Part shown: positions 34,924 to 47,821 of the stretch, piece after piece
How positions within the stretch are numbered: position 1 is the stretch's first letter
Layout: each line of letters starts with the position of its first letter
Assembly: GCA_021775555.1 (NCBI GenBank)
Contig: JAJFHP010000029.1
Span: 1-64,000 of the forward strand
Direction of reading: 5' to 3'
Source of the DNA: Hyphomicrobiales bacterium
GTDB taxonomy: Bacteria > Pseudomonadota > Alphaproteobacteria > Rhizobiales > Methyloligellaceae
Length of the DNA stretch: 64,000 nucleotides
Notes under the pieces: model-generated
What the model saw: the letters and a program-made list of their open reading frames with translations, nothing else
Told to the model about the DNA's origin: nothing
Databases searched by the model: none
Position numbers and translations under genes: made by a program

Positions 34924-36030
34924 ATGGCCCGGGATAATCTGGACATTCTCATCGTTGGCGCAGGCCCGGTCGGCCTGACAGCAGCTGTGGAGCTGACCCG
35001 GCGCGGCTTTTCGCCCCGCTTAATCGAGAAAGACACCAGGCCACATAAAGAATCACGCGCGCTCGCCATCAATCCACGCTCCATGGATATTCTGGAACCC
35101 AACGGCGCGACGAAGCGGTTTATCAAAGCAGGCATCAAGGCGCGCGGCATGAACTTCCATGCACCTGACAGGCTGCTGTTTCGTCTGGACATGCGCAACA
35201 TTCCTCACCCGGTGCGCAAATACATGCTGGTGCTGCCGCAGGTCGAGACCGAGAAGCATCTCATCGCGACACTTGGCGGAAATTCAAAGGTGGACTGGAA
35301 AACCGAGCTGACGGGTCTTGTGCTGAAAGGTGGCAAACCAGCCGTGACGCTCAAGCGCAATGGTAAAACTGAAACACTCTCACCCGATATTGTTATCGGA
35401 GCGGATGGCGCTCATTCAACTGTGCGCAAAGCGCTTGGGATCAATTTTATCGGTGAAGCCTATGAACATGACTGGGGTTTGGCGGACGTCCATCTCGATG
35501 GACTTGCTCCCGAAGAGCTTCACATTTTTGATCTGAGCCCCCTGCTCATTGGGTTTATTCCCATTCGCGGTGACCTGTTTCGCGTCGTCGCCGACACGAC
35601 GAATGTTTTTGATCACATGCCCTCCTGTGTGAAAGTGAAAAAGGTAATCTGGGAATCACAATTCAGGATTTCACATCGCCAGGTGGAGACCTATCAAAAG
35701 GGCCCAGCGTTTCTTGCTGGTGATGCGGCGCATATACACTCGCCCGTCGGCGGGCGCGGAATGAACCTTGGCATCGAGGATGCGGCCTGGCTTGCCTATC
35801 TGATCGCGCAAGATGATACGGAAAGCTACACGCAGCATCGTCACCCAGTTGCAAAAAATGTGCTTGAGAAAGTTGACCGGGCCACACGAATTATTTCTTC
35901 AGATGGATCTGTCACAACCTTTCTCAGGCGGTTTGTGTTTCCCTACATAGCGCGGCGCAATTTTGCACAGCGCAATGCCTTCAGGAATATTACCGGTCTG
36001 GACACGCCTGCCCCGCCATGGCTCGAATAG
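34924..36030 (+). CDS. FAD-dependent monooxygenase (UbiH / PHBH fold)
   Basis: 368 residues. The N-terminal dinucleotide-binding motif is LIVGAGPVGLTAAVELTRRG, the middle motif is IVIGADGAHSTVRKALG (the DG fingerprint) and the third is GPAFLAGDAAHIHSPVGGRG followed by MNLGIEDA, the FAD-ribityl motif. This three-motif set defines class A flavoprotein hydroxylases such as UbiH, PHBH or phenol hydroxylases. The substrate is unknown. It ends 9 bases before prmA, so the two are likely co-transcribed, a link with no obvious metabolic meaning. Confidence 0.9.
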   Translation: MARDNLDILIVGAGPVGLTAAVELTRRGFSPRLIEKDTRPHKESRALAINPRSMDILEPNGATKRFIKAGIKARGMNFHAPDRLLFRLDMRNIPHPVRKYMLVLPQVETEKHLIATLGGNSKVDWKTELTGLVLKGGKPAVTLKRNGKTETLSPDIVIGADGAHSTVRKALGINFIGEAYEHDWGLADVHLDGLAPEELHIFDLSPLLIGFIPIRGDLFRVVADTTNVFDHMPSCVKVKKVIWESQFRISHRQVETYQKGPAFLAGDAAHIHSPVGGRGMNLGIEDAAWLAYLIAQDDTESYTQHRHPVAKNVLEKVDRATRIISSDGSVTTFLRRFVFPYIARRNFAQRNAFRNITGLDTPAPPWLE

Positions 36031-36039
36031 ACGTGCCTC

Positions 36040-36915
36040 ATGGCTCAATCCTCGCACAAGGCCATCGTGACCCTGCCGCGTTCTCAGGCTGAGACCCTCG
36101 CCGTAATCCTGAGTGAACTATACTGGCCGCTTCCTGAAGCTGTAGGCCTGTTCGACAACGAAGATGGCAGCTGGTGCGTAGAGGCAACCTTTGACACATT
36201 TCCTGACGTGGCAAGGCTGAATGATTTCTTAGATGCCCAGGGCATGAGTGACGGTTCACTTGTCCTGCAAGAAATCCCGGATACCGATTGGGTGTCCCTC
36301 TCCCAAGCTGGTTTGCACCCGGTGCGCGCCGGTCGCTTTGTCATCCATGGCAGTCATGACCGGGACAAAGCACATGGAAACCGCTGGGCCATAGAGATTG
36401 AAGCGGGCCAGGCCTTCGGCACCGCTCATCATGGCTCTACTCTGGGATGCCTCAGGGCAATCGACGATCTGGCGAAACGAACGCATTTCTCCAATGCGCT
36501 GGATATCGGCACCGGCACCGGCGTTCTGGCCATCGCCGCGGCACGAGCCTTGAGAGCGCAGGTCATTGCAAGTGACGTTGACCCTATCGCTATCAAAACG
36601 GCGCGCGAGAATATCGGTAGAAACCGTGCGGCAACGAATGTGCAAACAATCACGGCGGACGGATTGGGTCACCCGCTTATTCGCCTCAACAGTCCTTACG
36701 ACCTCGTCATCGCCAATATTCTCGCCACACCACTCATCGCCATGTCGCAGGGTATCGCCCGGGCGCTACGGCCCGGCGGCGTTGTCATTTTGTCAGGGAT
36801 AACACGCGAACAGGTGGGGCGCGTAGCCGCTGCCTATGGTGCAGCCGGCTTTACGCGCCTCGCCCGATTCACGATTTCAGAGTGGGTGACGCTGGTCTTA
36901 CGCAACGCCCGTTAG
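36040..36915 (+). CDS. prmA: Ribosomal protein L11 methyltransferase
   Basis: 291 residues. An N-terminal substrate-recognition domain of about 110 residues (PLPEAVGLFDNEDGSW) precedes the Rossmann methyltransferase domain with GTAHHGSTLGCLRAIDDL, the SAM-binding LDIGTGTGVLAIAAAR and DLVIANILATPLIAM, which takes the place of the usual NPPY-like motif IV. It trimethylates several lysines and the N-terminus of L11. It lies 9 bases after the flavin monooxygenase gene and converges with a small gene 3 bases away. Confidence 0.94.
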   Translation: MAQSSHKAIVTLPRSQAETLAVILSELYWPLPEAVGLFDNEDGSWCVEATFDTFPDVARLNDFLDAQGMSDGSLVLQEIPDTDWVSLSQAGLHPVRAGRFVIHGSHDRDKAHGNRWAIEIEAGQAFGTAHHGSTLGCLRAIDDLAKRTHFSNALDIGTGTGVLAIAAARALRAQVIASDVDPIAIKTARENIGRNRAATNVQTITADGLGHPLIRLNSPYDLVIANILATPLIAMSQGIARALRPGGVVILSGITREQVGRVAAAYGAAGFTRLARFTISEWVTLVLRNAR

Positions 36916-36918
36916 CCG

Positions 36919-37128
36919 TTAGCCCCGGCGAACCCGCGCGATATCTGCGGGTAAATATCCAAGTTTTGTCAGGTACTCATCGTCCATACCCCGGAAGTGA
37001 CGGGCGATGCGAACTTGTGCTGCTTTCTCCTGAGCTTCAATCATCCGCCAGAAGAAACGGCCCAGCCAGCCTCCGAACGATGCGCCGGGCTTGGCGCCCG
37101 GGATGTTGGTGTAGGTTGTTGCGGTCAT
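36919..37128 (-). CDS. Small DUF1127-like protein, 69 aa
   Basis: The ATG has AAGGGG about 8 bases upstream. The protein has a glycine-rich N-terminus (GAKPGASFGGWLGRFFWRM), a charged helix (IEAQEKAAQVRIARHFRGM) and a C-terminal DDEYLTKLGYLPADIARVRRG, which resembles the helix-turn of DUF1127 (the usual form is LLRDIGLTRADI). In alphaproteobacteria, DUF1127 proteins are small and often induced by stress or nutrient limitation, some acting on RNA. Family assignment is tentative. Confidence 0.62.
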   Translation of the reverse strand: MTATTYTNIPGAKPGASFGGWLGRFFWRMIEAQEKAAQVRIARHFRGMDDEYLTKLGYLPADIARVRRG

Positions 37129-37337
37129 GGCAATCCCCTTTTCGCTGGATTAACGCCAACCCAACAAGGTCAGCGAAGTTGACTTAAAGGTAAGGCATAT
37201 CGACTTTAGGAGTAGCCGGTATGCTGCAATGCAGCACTGCGCCTCACGCATGGCATTTGTCATAATCTGGTTGCCATTGATTCGGGCGGACGAAGCTCGC
37301 GTTGATTGCGCACCGACCAACGCGTACAAAGCCTGTC

Positions 37338-39161
37338 ATGTTTCAGAGCTTTAAAGAAATTGCAGACCCGTCAAAGGGCAGGCCCCGGGTGGCGCAACTG
37401 CGCAAGGAGTTGAATAAGCGAAAGCTGGCAGCATTCCTGGTGCCCCATGCAGATGAACACCAGAACGAATATTTGCCACCCGGTGCGGAACGGTTGTCCT
37501 GGCTCACCGGGTTTACCGGGTCTGCGGGCATGGCCATTGTCGGAATCAGATCCGCCGCGCTGTTCGTCGATGGTCGCTATACTCTGCAAGCGCCAGGGCA
37601 GGTCGATGGCCGCGTTTTCGATGTTTTACAAATCCCTGGAAATAAACCTGCTGACTGGCTGAAAGTTACCCTGAAGAAGGGAGACGCGCTCGGCTATGAT
37701 CCGCGACTTCACACGATCAGGGCCATAGAGCGCATGCAGAAAACAGCCAATGAGGCTGGGCTGCGAATGGTCCCGCAGGATGAAAACCTGGTCGATGCCA
37801 TCTGGAAAGACCGCCCGGCCGCTCCGCGCAAGGCTGTGAGCTTGCATCCGCTCAAATATGCAGGTGAGCTCGCAGCCAGGAAGATAGCCTCTGTTCAAAA
37901 GCAACTGAGAAATGCCAATGCTGACTGCGTGGTTATCACGTTACCGGAGTCCATTGCCTGGCTGGTGAACATTCGCGGACAGGACGTGCCCCATACGCCT
38001 TTGCCGCTCTCCTTCGCCATCATCCCAAAAAAGGGGAAACCAGAGCTTTTCATTGCGCCTGAAAAACTTGCCGCAACTGTCCGCAAGGCTCTGGCAAGGG
38101 ATGTGAAGCTGTGCCCTCCGGCAAAAATGGCTCCTGCCCTTGCGGCTATAGGCAAGGCAAAAGGCAAGGTACAACTCGATCCCGAAACCGCCTCCCAGTG
38201 GTTTGCGAACCAGCTTGAACAAGCCGGTGCCGAGATTGTCCATGGCACCGATCCCTGCCTTGCCCTGAAGGCGAGGAAAAATAAAACCGAGATTGCTGGG
38301 ACACGCGCCGCGCATCAACGCGACGGCGTTGCCATGTGTCGCTTTCTCGCCTGGCTCGATGCCAAAGCTCCTTCGGGAAAGCTTGATGAAATTTCGGCAG
38401 CGAAAAAACTGGAAAGCTTTCGAAGGCAAACAGGTGAACTCAAGGAAATCAGTTTCGATACGATTTCCGGAGCGGGAGCCAACGGGGCAATTGTGCATTA
38501 CCGCGTGAGTGAGAGCAGCAATGCACAACTCATACCCGGAACGCTTTACCTGGTTGATTCAGGTGCGCAATATCTCGACGGTACGACGGACATCACCCGT
38601 ACGGTCTCTCTCGGTGCCCCAACGGGTGATATGCGCCGTCATTTCACCCTTGTCCTGAAAGGGCATATTGGCTTGGCTGCAGCGCGATTTCCCAAGGGAA
38701 CGCGGGGCGTTGACCTCGATCCACTGGCGCGCTCACCCTTGTGGAATGCCGGTCACGACTTCGACCATGGAACGGGCCATGGCGTGGGGAGCTATCTGAG
38801 CGTTCATGAAGGGCCGCAAAGCATCTCCAAACGAGGCATGGTGGCGCTGGAGCCCGGCATGATTATCTCCAATGAACCGGGCTATTACCTGGAAGGACAT
38901 TATGGCATTCGTATCGAGAACCTAGTGCTGGTTACTCGCGCGAGAAAGGTGAAAGGTGGCGATAGGCCCATGATGGGTTTTGAAACTTTGACGCTCGCGC
39001 CCATCGACCGGCGGCTTATCGACCCTGCTCTTCTCACCCGCGATGAACTCAAATGGCTCAACGCCTATCATGCACGGGTGCTGAAAGAGATCAGCCCTGA
39101 ACTTAGCGTCAGGGACAGAAAATGGCTGGAACAAGCAACAATCCCGATGGAGGCAAAATGA
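37338..39161 (+). CDS. pepP: Xaa-Pro aminopeptidase (aminopeptidase P, M24B family)
   Basis: 607 residues, the long two-creatinase-domain form. Two N-terminal non-catalytic domains (GERL, SWLTGFTGSAGMAIV; MVPQDENLVDAIW) precede the pitta-bread catalytic domain with all metal ligands: the two aspartates in VDSGAQYLDGTTDITRT, the histidine in DHGTGHGVGSYLSVHEGP, and the glutamates in MIISNEPGYYLEGHYGIRIE (in parts). It removes N-terminal residues before proline. A TTG-started frame at 37302 is possible but 37338 (ATG) is preferred; neither has a clear ribosome binding site. It overlaps the next gene by 4 bases. Confidence 0.94.
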   Translation: MFQSFKEIADPSKGRPRVAQLRKELNKRKLAAFLVPHADEHQNEYLPPGAERLSWLTGFTGSAGMAIVGIRSAALFVDGRYTLQAPGQVDGRVFDVLQIPGNKPADWLKVTLKKGDALGYDPRLHTIRAIERMQKTANEAGLRMVPQDENLVDAIWKDRPAAPRKAVSLHPLKYAGELAARKIASVQKQLRNANADCVVITLPESIAWLVNIRGQDVPHTPLPLSFAIIPKKGKPELFIAPEKLAATVRKALARDVKLCPPAKMAPALAAIGKAKGKVQLDPETASQWFANQLEQAGAEIVHGTDPCLALKARKNKTEIAGTRAAHQRDGVAMCRFLAWLDAKAPSGKLDEISAAKKLESFRRQTGELKEISFDTISGAGANGAIVHYRVSESSNAQLIPGTLYLVDSGAQYLDGTTDITRTVSLGAPTGDMRRHFTLVLKGHIGLAAARFPKGTRGVDLDPLARSPLWNAGHDFDHGTGHGVGSYLSVHEGPQSISKRGMVALEPGMIISNEPGYYLEGHYGIRIENLVLVTRARKVKGGDRPMMGFETLTLAPIDRRLIDPALLTRDELKWLNAYHARVLKEISPELSVRDRKWLEQATIPMEAK

Positions 39162-39904
39162 GCCCCGTAATGCTTATCACCGGCGCTTCACGCGGTATCG
39201 GCGCGGCGACGGCGCGACTGGCAGGCCAGAGCGGCTACGCGGTTTGCGTGAATTACGTTTCCAACCGTGAAAAAGCCGAGCAGGTGGTCAGGGACATCGA
39301 GGAGAATGGCGGCAAGGCGCTCGCCGTTCAGGCGAACATTGCTGATGCTAACGACGTTGAGCGCCTGTTTCATATCTGTGATCTGGAGTTGGGGACGCTT
39401 TCAGTACTGGTGAACAATGCCGGTATTCTTGAGAAACAGATGCGTGTCGAAGATATGGACGCAAGCCGCCTCGAACGGGTGTTCACCGCCAATGTGACCG
39501 GAGCCTTTCTTTGCGCTCGAGAAGCCATAAGGCGCATGTCCACCAAGCATGGCGGCTCGGGTGGAGCAATCGTCAATGTCTCGTCTATGGCGGCGTTACG
39601 TGGCGGCCCGAATGAGTATGTGGACTATGCAGCCTCCAAGGGCGCAATAGATTCCATGACCGTCGGCCTGGCACAGGAAGTGGCGAAAGAAGGTATCCGC
39701 GTCAACGCCGTGCGCCCGGGTGTCATCTACACTGATATCCACGCCAGCGGCGGGGAACCGGGTCGCGTTGACCGTGTTGGCCTGGCAACGCCAATGGGGC
39801 GTGGCGGCACACCGGAAGAAGTGGCGGAAGCCATTCTCTGGCTGGCCTCCGACAAGGCGTCTTATTCAACGGGAACGTTTGTCGGGGTGTCCGGGGGGCG
39901 GTAG
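39158..39904 (+). CDS. Short-chain dehydrogenase/reductase
   Basis: 248 residues. The cofactor motif is TGASRGIG (about residues 8-15), followed by NNAG. The catalytic set is Ser in VNVSSMAALRG and Tyr/Lys in YVDYAASKGAID. GGTPEEVAEAILWLASDKASY and the TGTFVGVSGGR end match the classical glucose/3-oxoacyl reductase-like subgroup. Substrate unknown; a 3-oxoacyl-ACP reductase or sugar dehydrogenase would be plausible. The ATG lies inside the pepP stop (ATGA) with GGAGG about 4 bases upstream, so it is translationally coupled to the aminopeptidase. Confidence 0.9.
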   Translation: MSPVMLITGASRGIGAATARLAGQSGYAVCVNYVSNREKAEQVVRDIEENGGKALAVQANIADANDVERLFHICDLELGTLSVLVNNAGILEKQMRVEDMDASRLERVFTANVTGAFLCAREAIRRMSTKHGGSGGAIVNVSSMAALRGGPNEYVDYAASKGAIDSMTVGLAQEVAKEGIRVNAVRPGVIYTDIHASGGEPGRVDRVGLATPMGRGGTPEEVAEAILWLASDKASYSTGTFVGVSGGR

Positions 39905-43689
<3,785 letters not shown>

Positions 43690-43708
43690 TTGGCCCCCTT
43701 CAGTCTCT

Positions 43709-44557
43709 TTATCCTGAGCTTGGCTTCACATTGCGCCAGGCACGGCTGATCCATGAAGCCCGGCTTTCCCTCGGCTCCAGTCCGTCGGTTTTCAGAAGCT
43801 TGTATGCGTACTGATACCACTTGCTTTCCGGGAAGTTATGACCAAGGACGGCAGTGGCCGTCTGTGCCTCTGCATTTATACCAAGCGCCATATAGGCTTC
43901 CGCAACGCGCATCAAGGCTTCTTCGACCTGCGCCGTCGTTTGGTAATTCGTGATCACGATGCGGTAGCGGTTAATCGCCGCGAGATAGTTGTGCTGCACA
44001 AGGTAGTAACGGGCAACCTTCATCTCGGCAGCAGCCAGCATATCGGTCGTTATTTTTATCCGGTTACGTGCCTTGGGAGTATAGGGACTTTTCGGAAAAC
44101 GGCGCACCAGGGTTTCAAGCTCCTTCAACGCCAACTTTGTCCGTTTTTGATCTCTCGAGGGATCCGTTATCCGGTCATAATTCGAACTGGCGATAACATG
44201 CTGTGCAAGGGCCGCTTCTTTGGTGCCGGGATGAAGGGTTGCATAGCGCTTGGCCGCCTGGACCGCTTCAGGGTGCATACCCGCCTTGTAATAGGCATAT
44301 GACGACATCACGATGGCCCGGCGCGCGAGCGGCGAATAGGGATGGTCCCGGTCCACTTCAACGAATTTCTTGGCTGCTTCTGAGAAGTCGCTCTTGGTCA
44401 TGAGCGCGTCCGCCTTGGCATAAATCACTTCCGGTGGCTCGCCGGAGCTGATTTCTTTTTTATCAACACTCGTGCCACAGCCGGCGATTATCGCGGCGCA
44501 AGCCACGACCGCAACAAGAATTGCTTTGCTGAAAAAATTAATGACCAAAAATCTCAC
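43709..44557 (-). CDS. bamD: BamD outer-membrane assembly lipoprotein
   Basis: About 282 residues. A lipoprotein signal peptide (VAVVACAAIIAGCGTS) has a lipobox IAGC with lipid-bearing Cys near residue 27. Five TPR-like units follow (VIYAKADALMTKSDFSEAAKKF, AIVMSSYAYYKAG, KALKELETLVRRFPKSPYTPKARNRI and later ones, in parts). It is the essential Bam-complex lipoprotein. The start is uncertain: a GTG at 44608 would add 17 basic residues before the signal peptide, while GTG at 44557 or TTG at 44548 fit a normal signal peptide; 44557 is used. It lies between lpxC and recN on the same strand. Confidence 0.88.
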   Translation of the reverse strand: MRFLVINFFSKAILVAVVACAAIIAGCGTSVDKKEISSGEPPEVIYAKADALMTKSDFSEAAKKFVEVDRDHPYSPLARRAIVMSSYAYYKAGMHPEAVQAAKRYATLHPGTKEAALAQHVIASSNYDRITDPSRDQKRTKLALKELETLVRRFPKSPYTPKARNRIKITTDMLAAAEMKVARYYLVQHNYLAAINRYRIVITNYQTTAQVEEALMRVAEAYMALGINAEAQTATAVLGHNFPESKWYQYAYKLLKTDGLEPRESRASWISRAWRNVKPSSG

Positions 44558-44775
44558 CTGATGAAGCTTCGGTAGTCTAACCGCCAGCCTGTCATGCCAT
44601 TCCCGCACTTGTAGCTTGAATACGGGTTCAATGTCAGCATTGGAACACCGCGATTGTGGTGTTTTTAGGCCATCACAGCAACACGTTACCGTTGTCTAGC
44701 GTTAACCCTTGCGAGACAGACATGCGCAAGCACATCAAGCTGTAAAAAAAGGTGGGGTGGATGAAGCGCCGGAAC

Positions 44776-45726
44776 CTAGCTGCGATCGGCAGCAAAGCTG
44801 GCGGCAACCGCGCCGAAACCCGCTTCCGCGTGCAGGACTTCCCTGCGCCGGGGTGCTTCGACGATAGTCCATGCGCTCGTGTCGGCAAGAAGAGCCTTGA
44901 CGACGAGGCTGTTCAGACGATGCCCCCCGCGCTGAGAACGGTAGGCGCCCAGTATAGGAGCTCCGGCCAGCGCCAGGTCACCAACAGCATCCAGCGCCTT
45001 GTGGCGAACGAATTCGTCCGGGAAACGCAAGCCTTCGGGATTGATGACACGGTCATCGCCGATGGCGACCGTGTTTTCCAATGATGCGCCAAGTGCCAGA
45101 CCGGCAGCCCACAGGCTCTCGACATCCTTCATGAAGCCGAAGGTGCGCGCCCGCGACAGCTCATCGCGGAAACTATCAGGCGTAATTTCAAGGTGAATGC
45201 GCTGGTTGCCGATTAGCGGTGAGTCGAACTCAATTCCCACATCGACGAGAAAACCATCATGAGGCGTCAACTCGCCCCAGGCTTGGCCATCTTCGACCCG
45301 GATCGGCTTGAGGACTCTGATGTAGCGGCGCGATGCGTCCTGCTCGCGGAGACCCGCGTCATCAATAGCGTCGATAAACGGTTCTGAACTGCCATCCATG
45401 ATCGGCACTTCACCGCTATCAATTTCGATACGGATATTGTCGACCCCAAGTCCGCGTATGGCCGCAAGCATATGTTCTACTGTTGCCACGCTCGAGCCAT
45501 TGCCGTCGCTCAACACGGTGCAGAGTGTTACATTGGAGATTGCCTGGCAGGAGGCGGGAATTTCCACTTCGCCATCCGCGCCATCGGGAATAACAAAGGT
45601 GATGCCTGTGTCGGGATCCGCAGGGGAAAGGAGTATTGAGACCGGTGCGCCCGTATGGACCCCGGTACCGGTTAAGGCAATTTCACTCGCAAGAGTGGTT
45701 TGCCGATCTCCAAAGAAACGTTTCAT
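44776..45726 (-). CDS. lpxC: UDP-3-O-acyl-N-acetylglucosamine deacetylase
   Basis: 316 residues. It removes the acetyl group of UDP-3-O-acyl-GlcNAc, the committed step of lipid A synthesis. The start (MKRFFGDRQTTLASEIALTG) and TGVHTG match the family. Zinc ligands are His85 (VATVEHMLAAI), His242 and Asp246 (RHKALDAVGDL), and the catalytic base histidine is His269 (QRGGHRLNS). It lies between ftsZ and bamD. Earlier in-frame starts (to 45906) would add 60 residues with no similarity, so 45726 is chosen although its ribosome binding site is not obvious. Confidence 0.96.
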   Translation of the reverse strand: MKRFFGDRQTTLASEIALTGTGVHTGAPVSILLSPADPDTGITFVIPDGADGEVEIPASCQAISNVTLCTVLSDGNGSSVATVEHMLAAIRGLGVDNIRIEIDSGEVPIMDGSSEPFIDAIDDAGLREQDASRRYIRVLKPIRVEDGQAWGELTPHDGFLVDVGIEFDSPLIGNQRIHLEITPDSFRDELSRARTFGFMKDVESLWAAGLALGASLENTVAIGDDRVINPEGLRFPDEFVRHKALDAVGDLALAGAPILGAYRSQRGGHRLNSLVVKALLADTSAWTIVEAPRRREVLHAEAGFGAVAASFAADRS

Positions 45727-46058
45727 GCTCGAAGTGCCGTTCCCAAAACTCGGGCCAAGACGAAAATCCTGAACCCCCCAATCTGGATTCCACCGCCCCC
45801 GACACTTGCAAACTCCGACGAAACCAACTGCCAACCTGTTATACTCAGGTCTTGTATGCAGAGCATTCCGGTGCTCGTTAGCATCCTGGACAACACTCAG
45901 GAACAATAACGTGCGATTCTCTATCCAGCCAAATCACGGATATTTTCAGTCTGTTACAATTAAAAATACCTCACACGACTTTGCTAAAATATGGCTACTT
46001 TGAGCCATTTTTACACCCATTCACTGTGCTCTAAAAGCAAACTCCACCGTATAAACCT
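45727..46058. other. Intergenic region between ftsZ and lpxC
   Basis: A 332-base gap with no credible gene. About 50 bases beyond the ftsZ stop, an inverted repeat ATGGCT-ACTTTG-AGCCAT (45991-46008) has T-rich sequence on both flanks and may end part of the ftsZ message. The rest is AT-richer and probably holds an lpxC promoter. I could not place -10 or -35 boxes with confidence. Confidence 0.5.
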
Positions 46059-47705
46059 CTAATTGGCCTGCCGTTTGAGAAACGCGGGGATTTCCAAATC
46101 TCCATTTTCCTCAGCCGCTGAGACCTGTTTGCCGGCAGGTTTTGGCGCTCCGGCAGCCCGATTCAACTGCGTCCGGGTTGGCATTTCACCGGACGCTTTA
46201 TGACGGCCGGCGGAATTTGCGGAAGCTTGCACACCGGATGAGGGTTGCGTATTCAGGTTTGGTTCCTTGTCGCGAACAATCTCCGGTTCGGTGCTCTTGG
46301 CGCTCACACGTCCTGTTAGCCGCTCAAAAAAGCCTGCTTTTTTCTTCTGTGTTTCGATCCCCGGGGCGGGTTCGCCGCTGGCCTGTCCCTTCATTGCCTT
46401 TTGAGCAACAGGGGGGAAGTCCTCTTTCTTCGGCATCTTGCGTGGCGAGGTTTTGGCGACCGCAGGCGGCTGCGGTACAAAAGCCGCGGCCTTTTCATCT
46501 GCTGCCTCCTTGTCAACTGGCTTGGCCTTTGCCTGGGGTGCGCGTTTTTCAATCGTCACATCCTGCCCGCTCTTCCAGACAGGCTCTTCACCCGACTTGG
46601 TCTTGCCGTCCTGCCCGGAGGCTTCTTCCACGGGCTGCAAACCAGCGATGCGCTCGGTGAGCTTGGCCACGGTTTCATCGGCTTCGGACCTGGCCTTTTC
46701 AGGTTTCCTGGCCGGTTCAGGCACGCTGTCCTTCGCCTGTTGTTTTTCCAGTCCGGTAGCGACAACGGAGACGCGGACCTTGCCATCAAGGCTCTTGTCG
46801 AAGGTGGCGCCGAGGATGATGTTGGCACTCGCATCAACTTCCTCGCGGATGCGTGACGCGGCTTCGTCTACCTCGTAGAGAGTGAGATCATTCCCGCCGG
46901 TGACAGAAATCAGAAGTCCGGTGGCACCTTTCATGCACACATCGTCCAGAAGCGGATTGGAAATAGCAGACTCCGCCGCCTCAACCGCCCGCTGCTCGCC
47001 CGTGGCTTCGCCCGTGCCCATCATCGCCGTACCCATACCGGCCATGATGGCTTTCACATCGGCAAAATCGAGATTGATGAGGCCTTCCTTGACCATCAGA
47101 TCGGTGATGCAGCCCACACCATTGTGCAGAACCTCGTCCGCCATGGCAAAAGCATCGGCAAAGGTTGTTTTCTCCGTTGCCACCCGGAACAGGTTCTGGT
47201 TCGGAATGACGATCAGTGTATCAACATATTTCTCAAGCTCGGCGAGACCCTGGATGGCCGTGTCCATGCGGTGCTGGCCTTCGAACTGGAATGGCTTGGT
47301 AACAACGCCGACGGTTAGAATGCCTTCCTCGGACGAGGCCTTGGCGATAACCGGGGCAGCACCTGTTCCGGTGCCACCGCCCATGCCTGCTGTTATGAAT
47401 GCCATGTGGGAACCGGCCAGCTGCGCCTTGATATCAGCAATAGCCTCTTCGGCAGCGGCACCACCAATGTCGGGTTTCGATCCGGCACCGAGGCCTTCGG
47501 TGATGTGCGTCCCCATCTGGATCCGCCGTTCCGCGCTCGACATGGCGAGGGCCTGGGCGTCGGTATTGGCGACCACGAACTGGACACCTTCCAATCCGGA
47601 CTTGATCATGTTGTTCACCGCGTTACCGCCAGCACCGCCAACGCCGAACACGGTGATGCGCGGCTTGAGTTCCGTTAAATCAGGCACTTTGAGATTAATG
47701 GTCAT
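46059..47705 (-). CDS. ftsZ: Cell division GTPase FtsZ with long C-terminal linker
   Basis: 548 residues. The GTPase core ends near residue 320: [10 protein letters not shown] (21-30), the tubulin signature GGGTGTG at 109-115, and the T7 loop [11 protein letters not shown] at 211-221. Then comes a linker of about 215 residues rich in Lys, Glu, Pro and Ala, much longer than in E. coli, followed by the conserved C-terminal peptide [13 protein letters not shown] that binds FtsA and other partners. Long linkers are usual in alphaproteobacteria. It forms the Z ring. It follows ftsA by 116 bases, where an extra promoter is likely. Confidence 0.98.
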   Translation of the reverse strand: MTINLKVPDLTELKPRITVFGVGGAGGNAVNNMIKSGLEGVQFVVANTDAQALAMSSAERRIQMGTHITEGLGAGSKPDIGGAAAEEAIADIKAQLAGSHMAFITAGMGGGTGTGAAPVIAKASSEEGILTVGVVTKPFQFEGQHRMDTAIQGLAELEKYVDTLIVIPNQNLFRVATEKTTFADAFAMADEVLHNGVGCITDLMVKEGLINLDFADVKAIMAGMGTAMMGTGEATGEQRAVEAAESAISNPLLDDVCMKGATGLLISVTGGNDLTLYEVDEAASRIREEVDASANIILGATFDKSLDGKVRVSVVATGLEKQQAKDSVPEPARKPEKARSEADETVAKLTERIAGLQPVEEASGQDGKTKSGEEPVWKSGQDVTIEKRAPQAKAKPVDKEAADEKAAAFVPQPPAVAKTSPRKMPKKEDFPPVAQKAMKGQASGEPAPGIETQKKKAGFFERLTGRVSAKSTEPEIVRDKEPNLNTQPSSGVQASANSAGRHKASGEMPTRTQLNRAAGAPKPAGKQVSAAEENGDLEIPAFLKRQAN

Positions 47706-47821
47706 AGCGATCCCATCTATTCCAGTCTTCAGCGTTGGTTGCGTTTGGTTCCATGCTCACCGACGGGAAGGGGCTCCCGTCCAGTTGCGCAGCGCGCCGC
47801 AATTTACACGTCGTGCGCATG

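Noticed and set aside
44673-44775. T run after lpxC read as a terminator
   Set aside because: On the minus strand seven T follow the lpxC stop, but no stable stem precedes them, so I do not call it.
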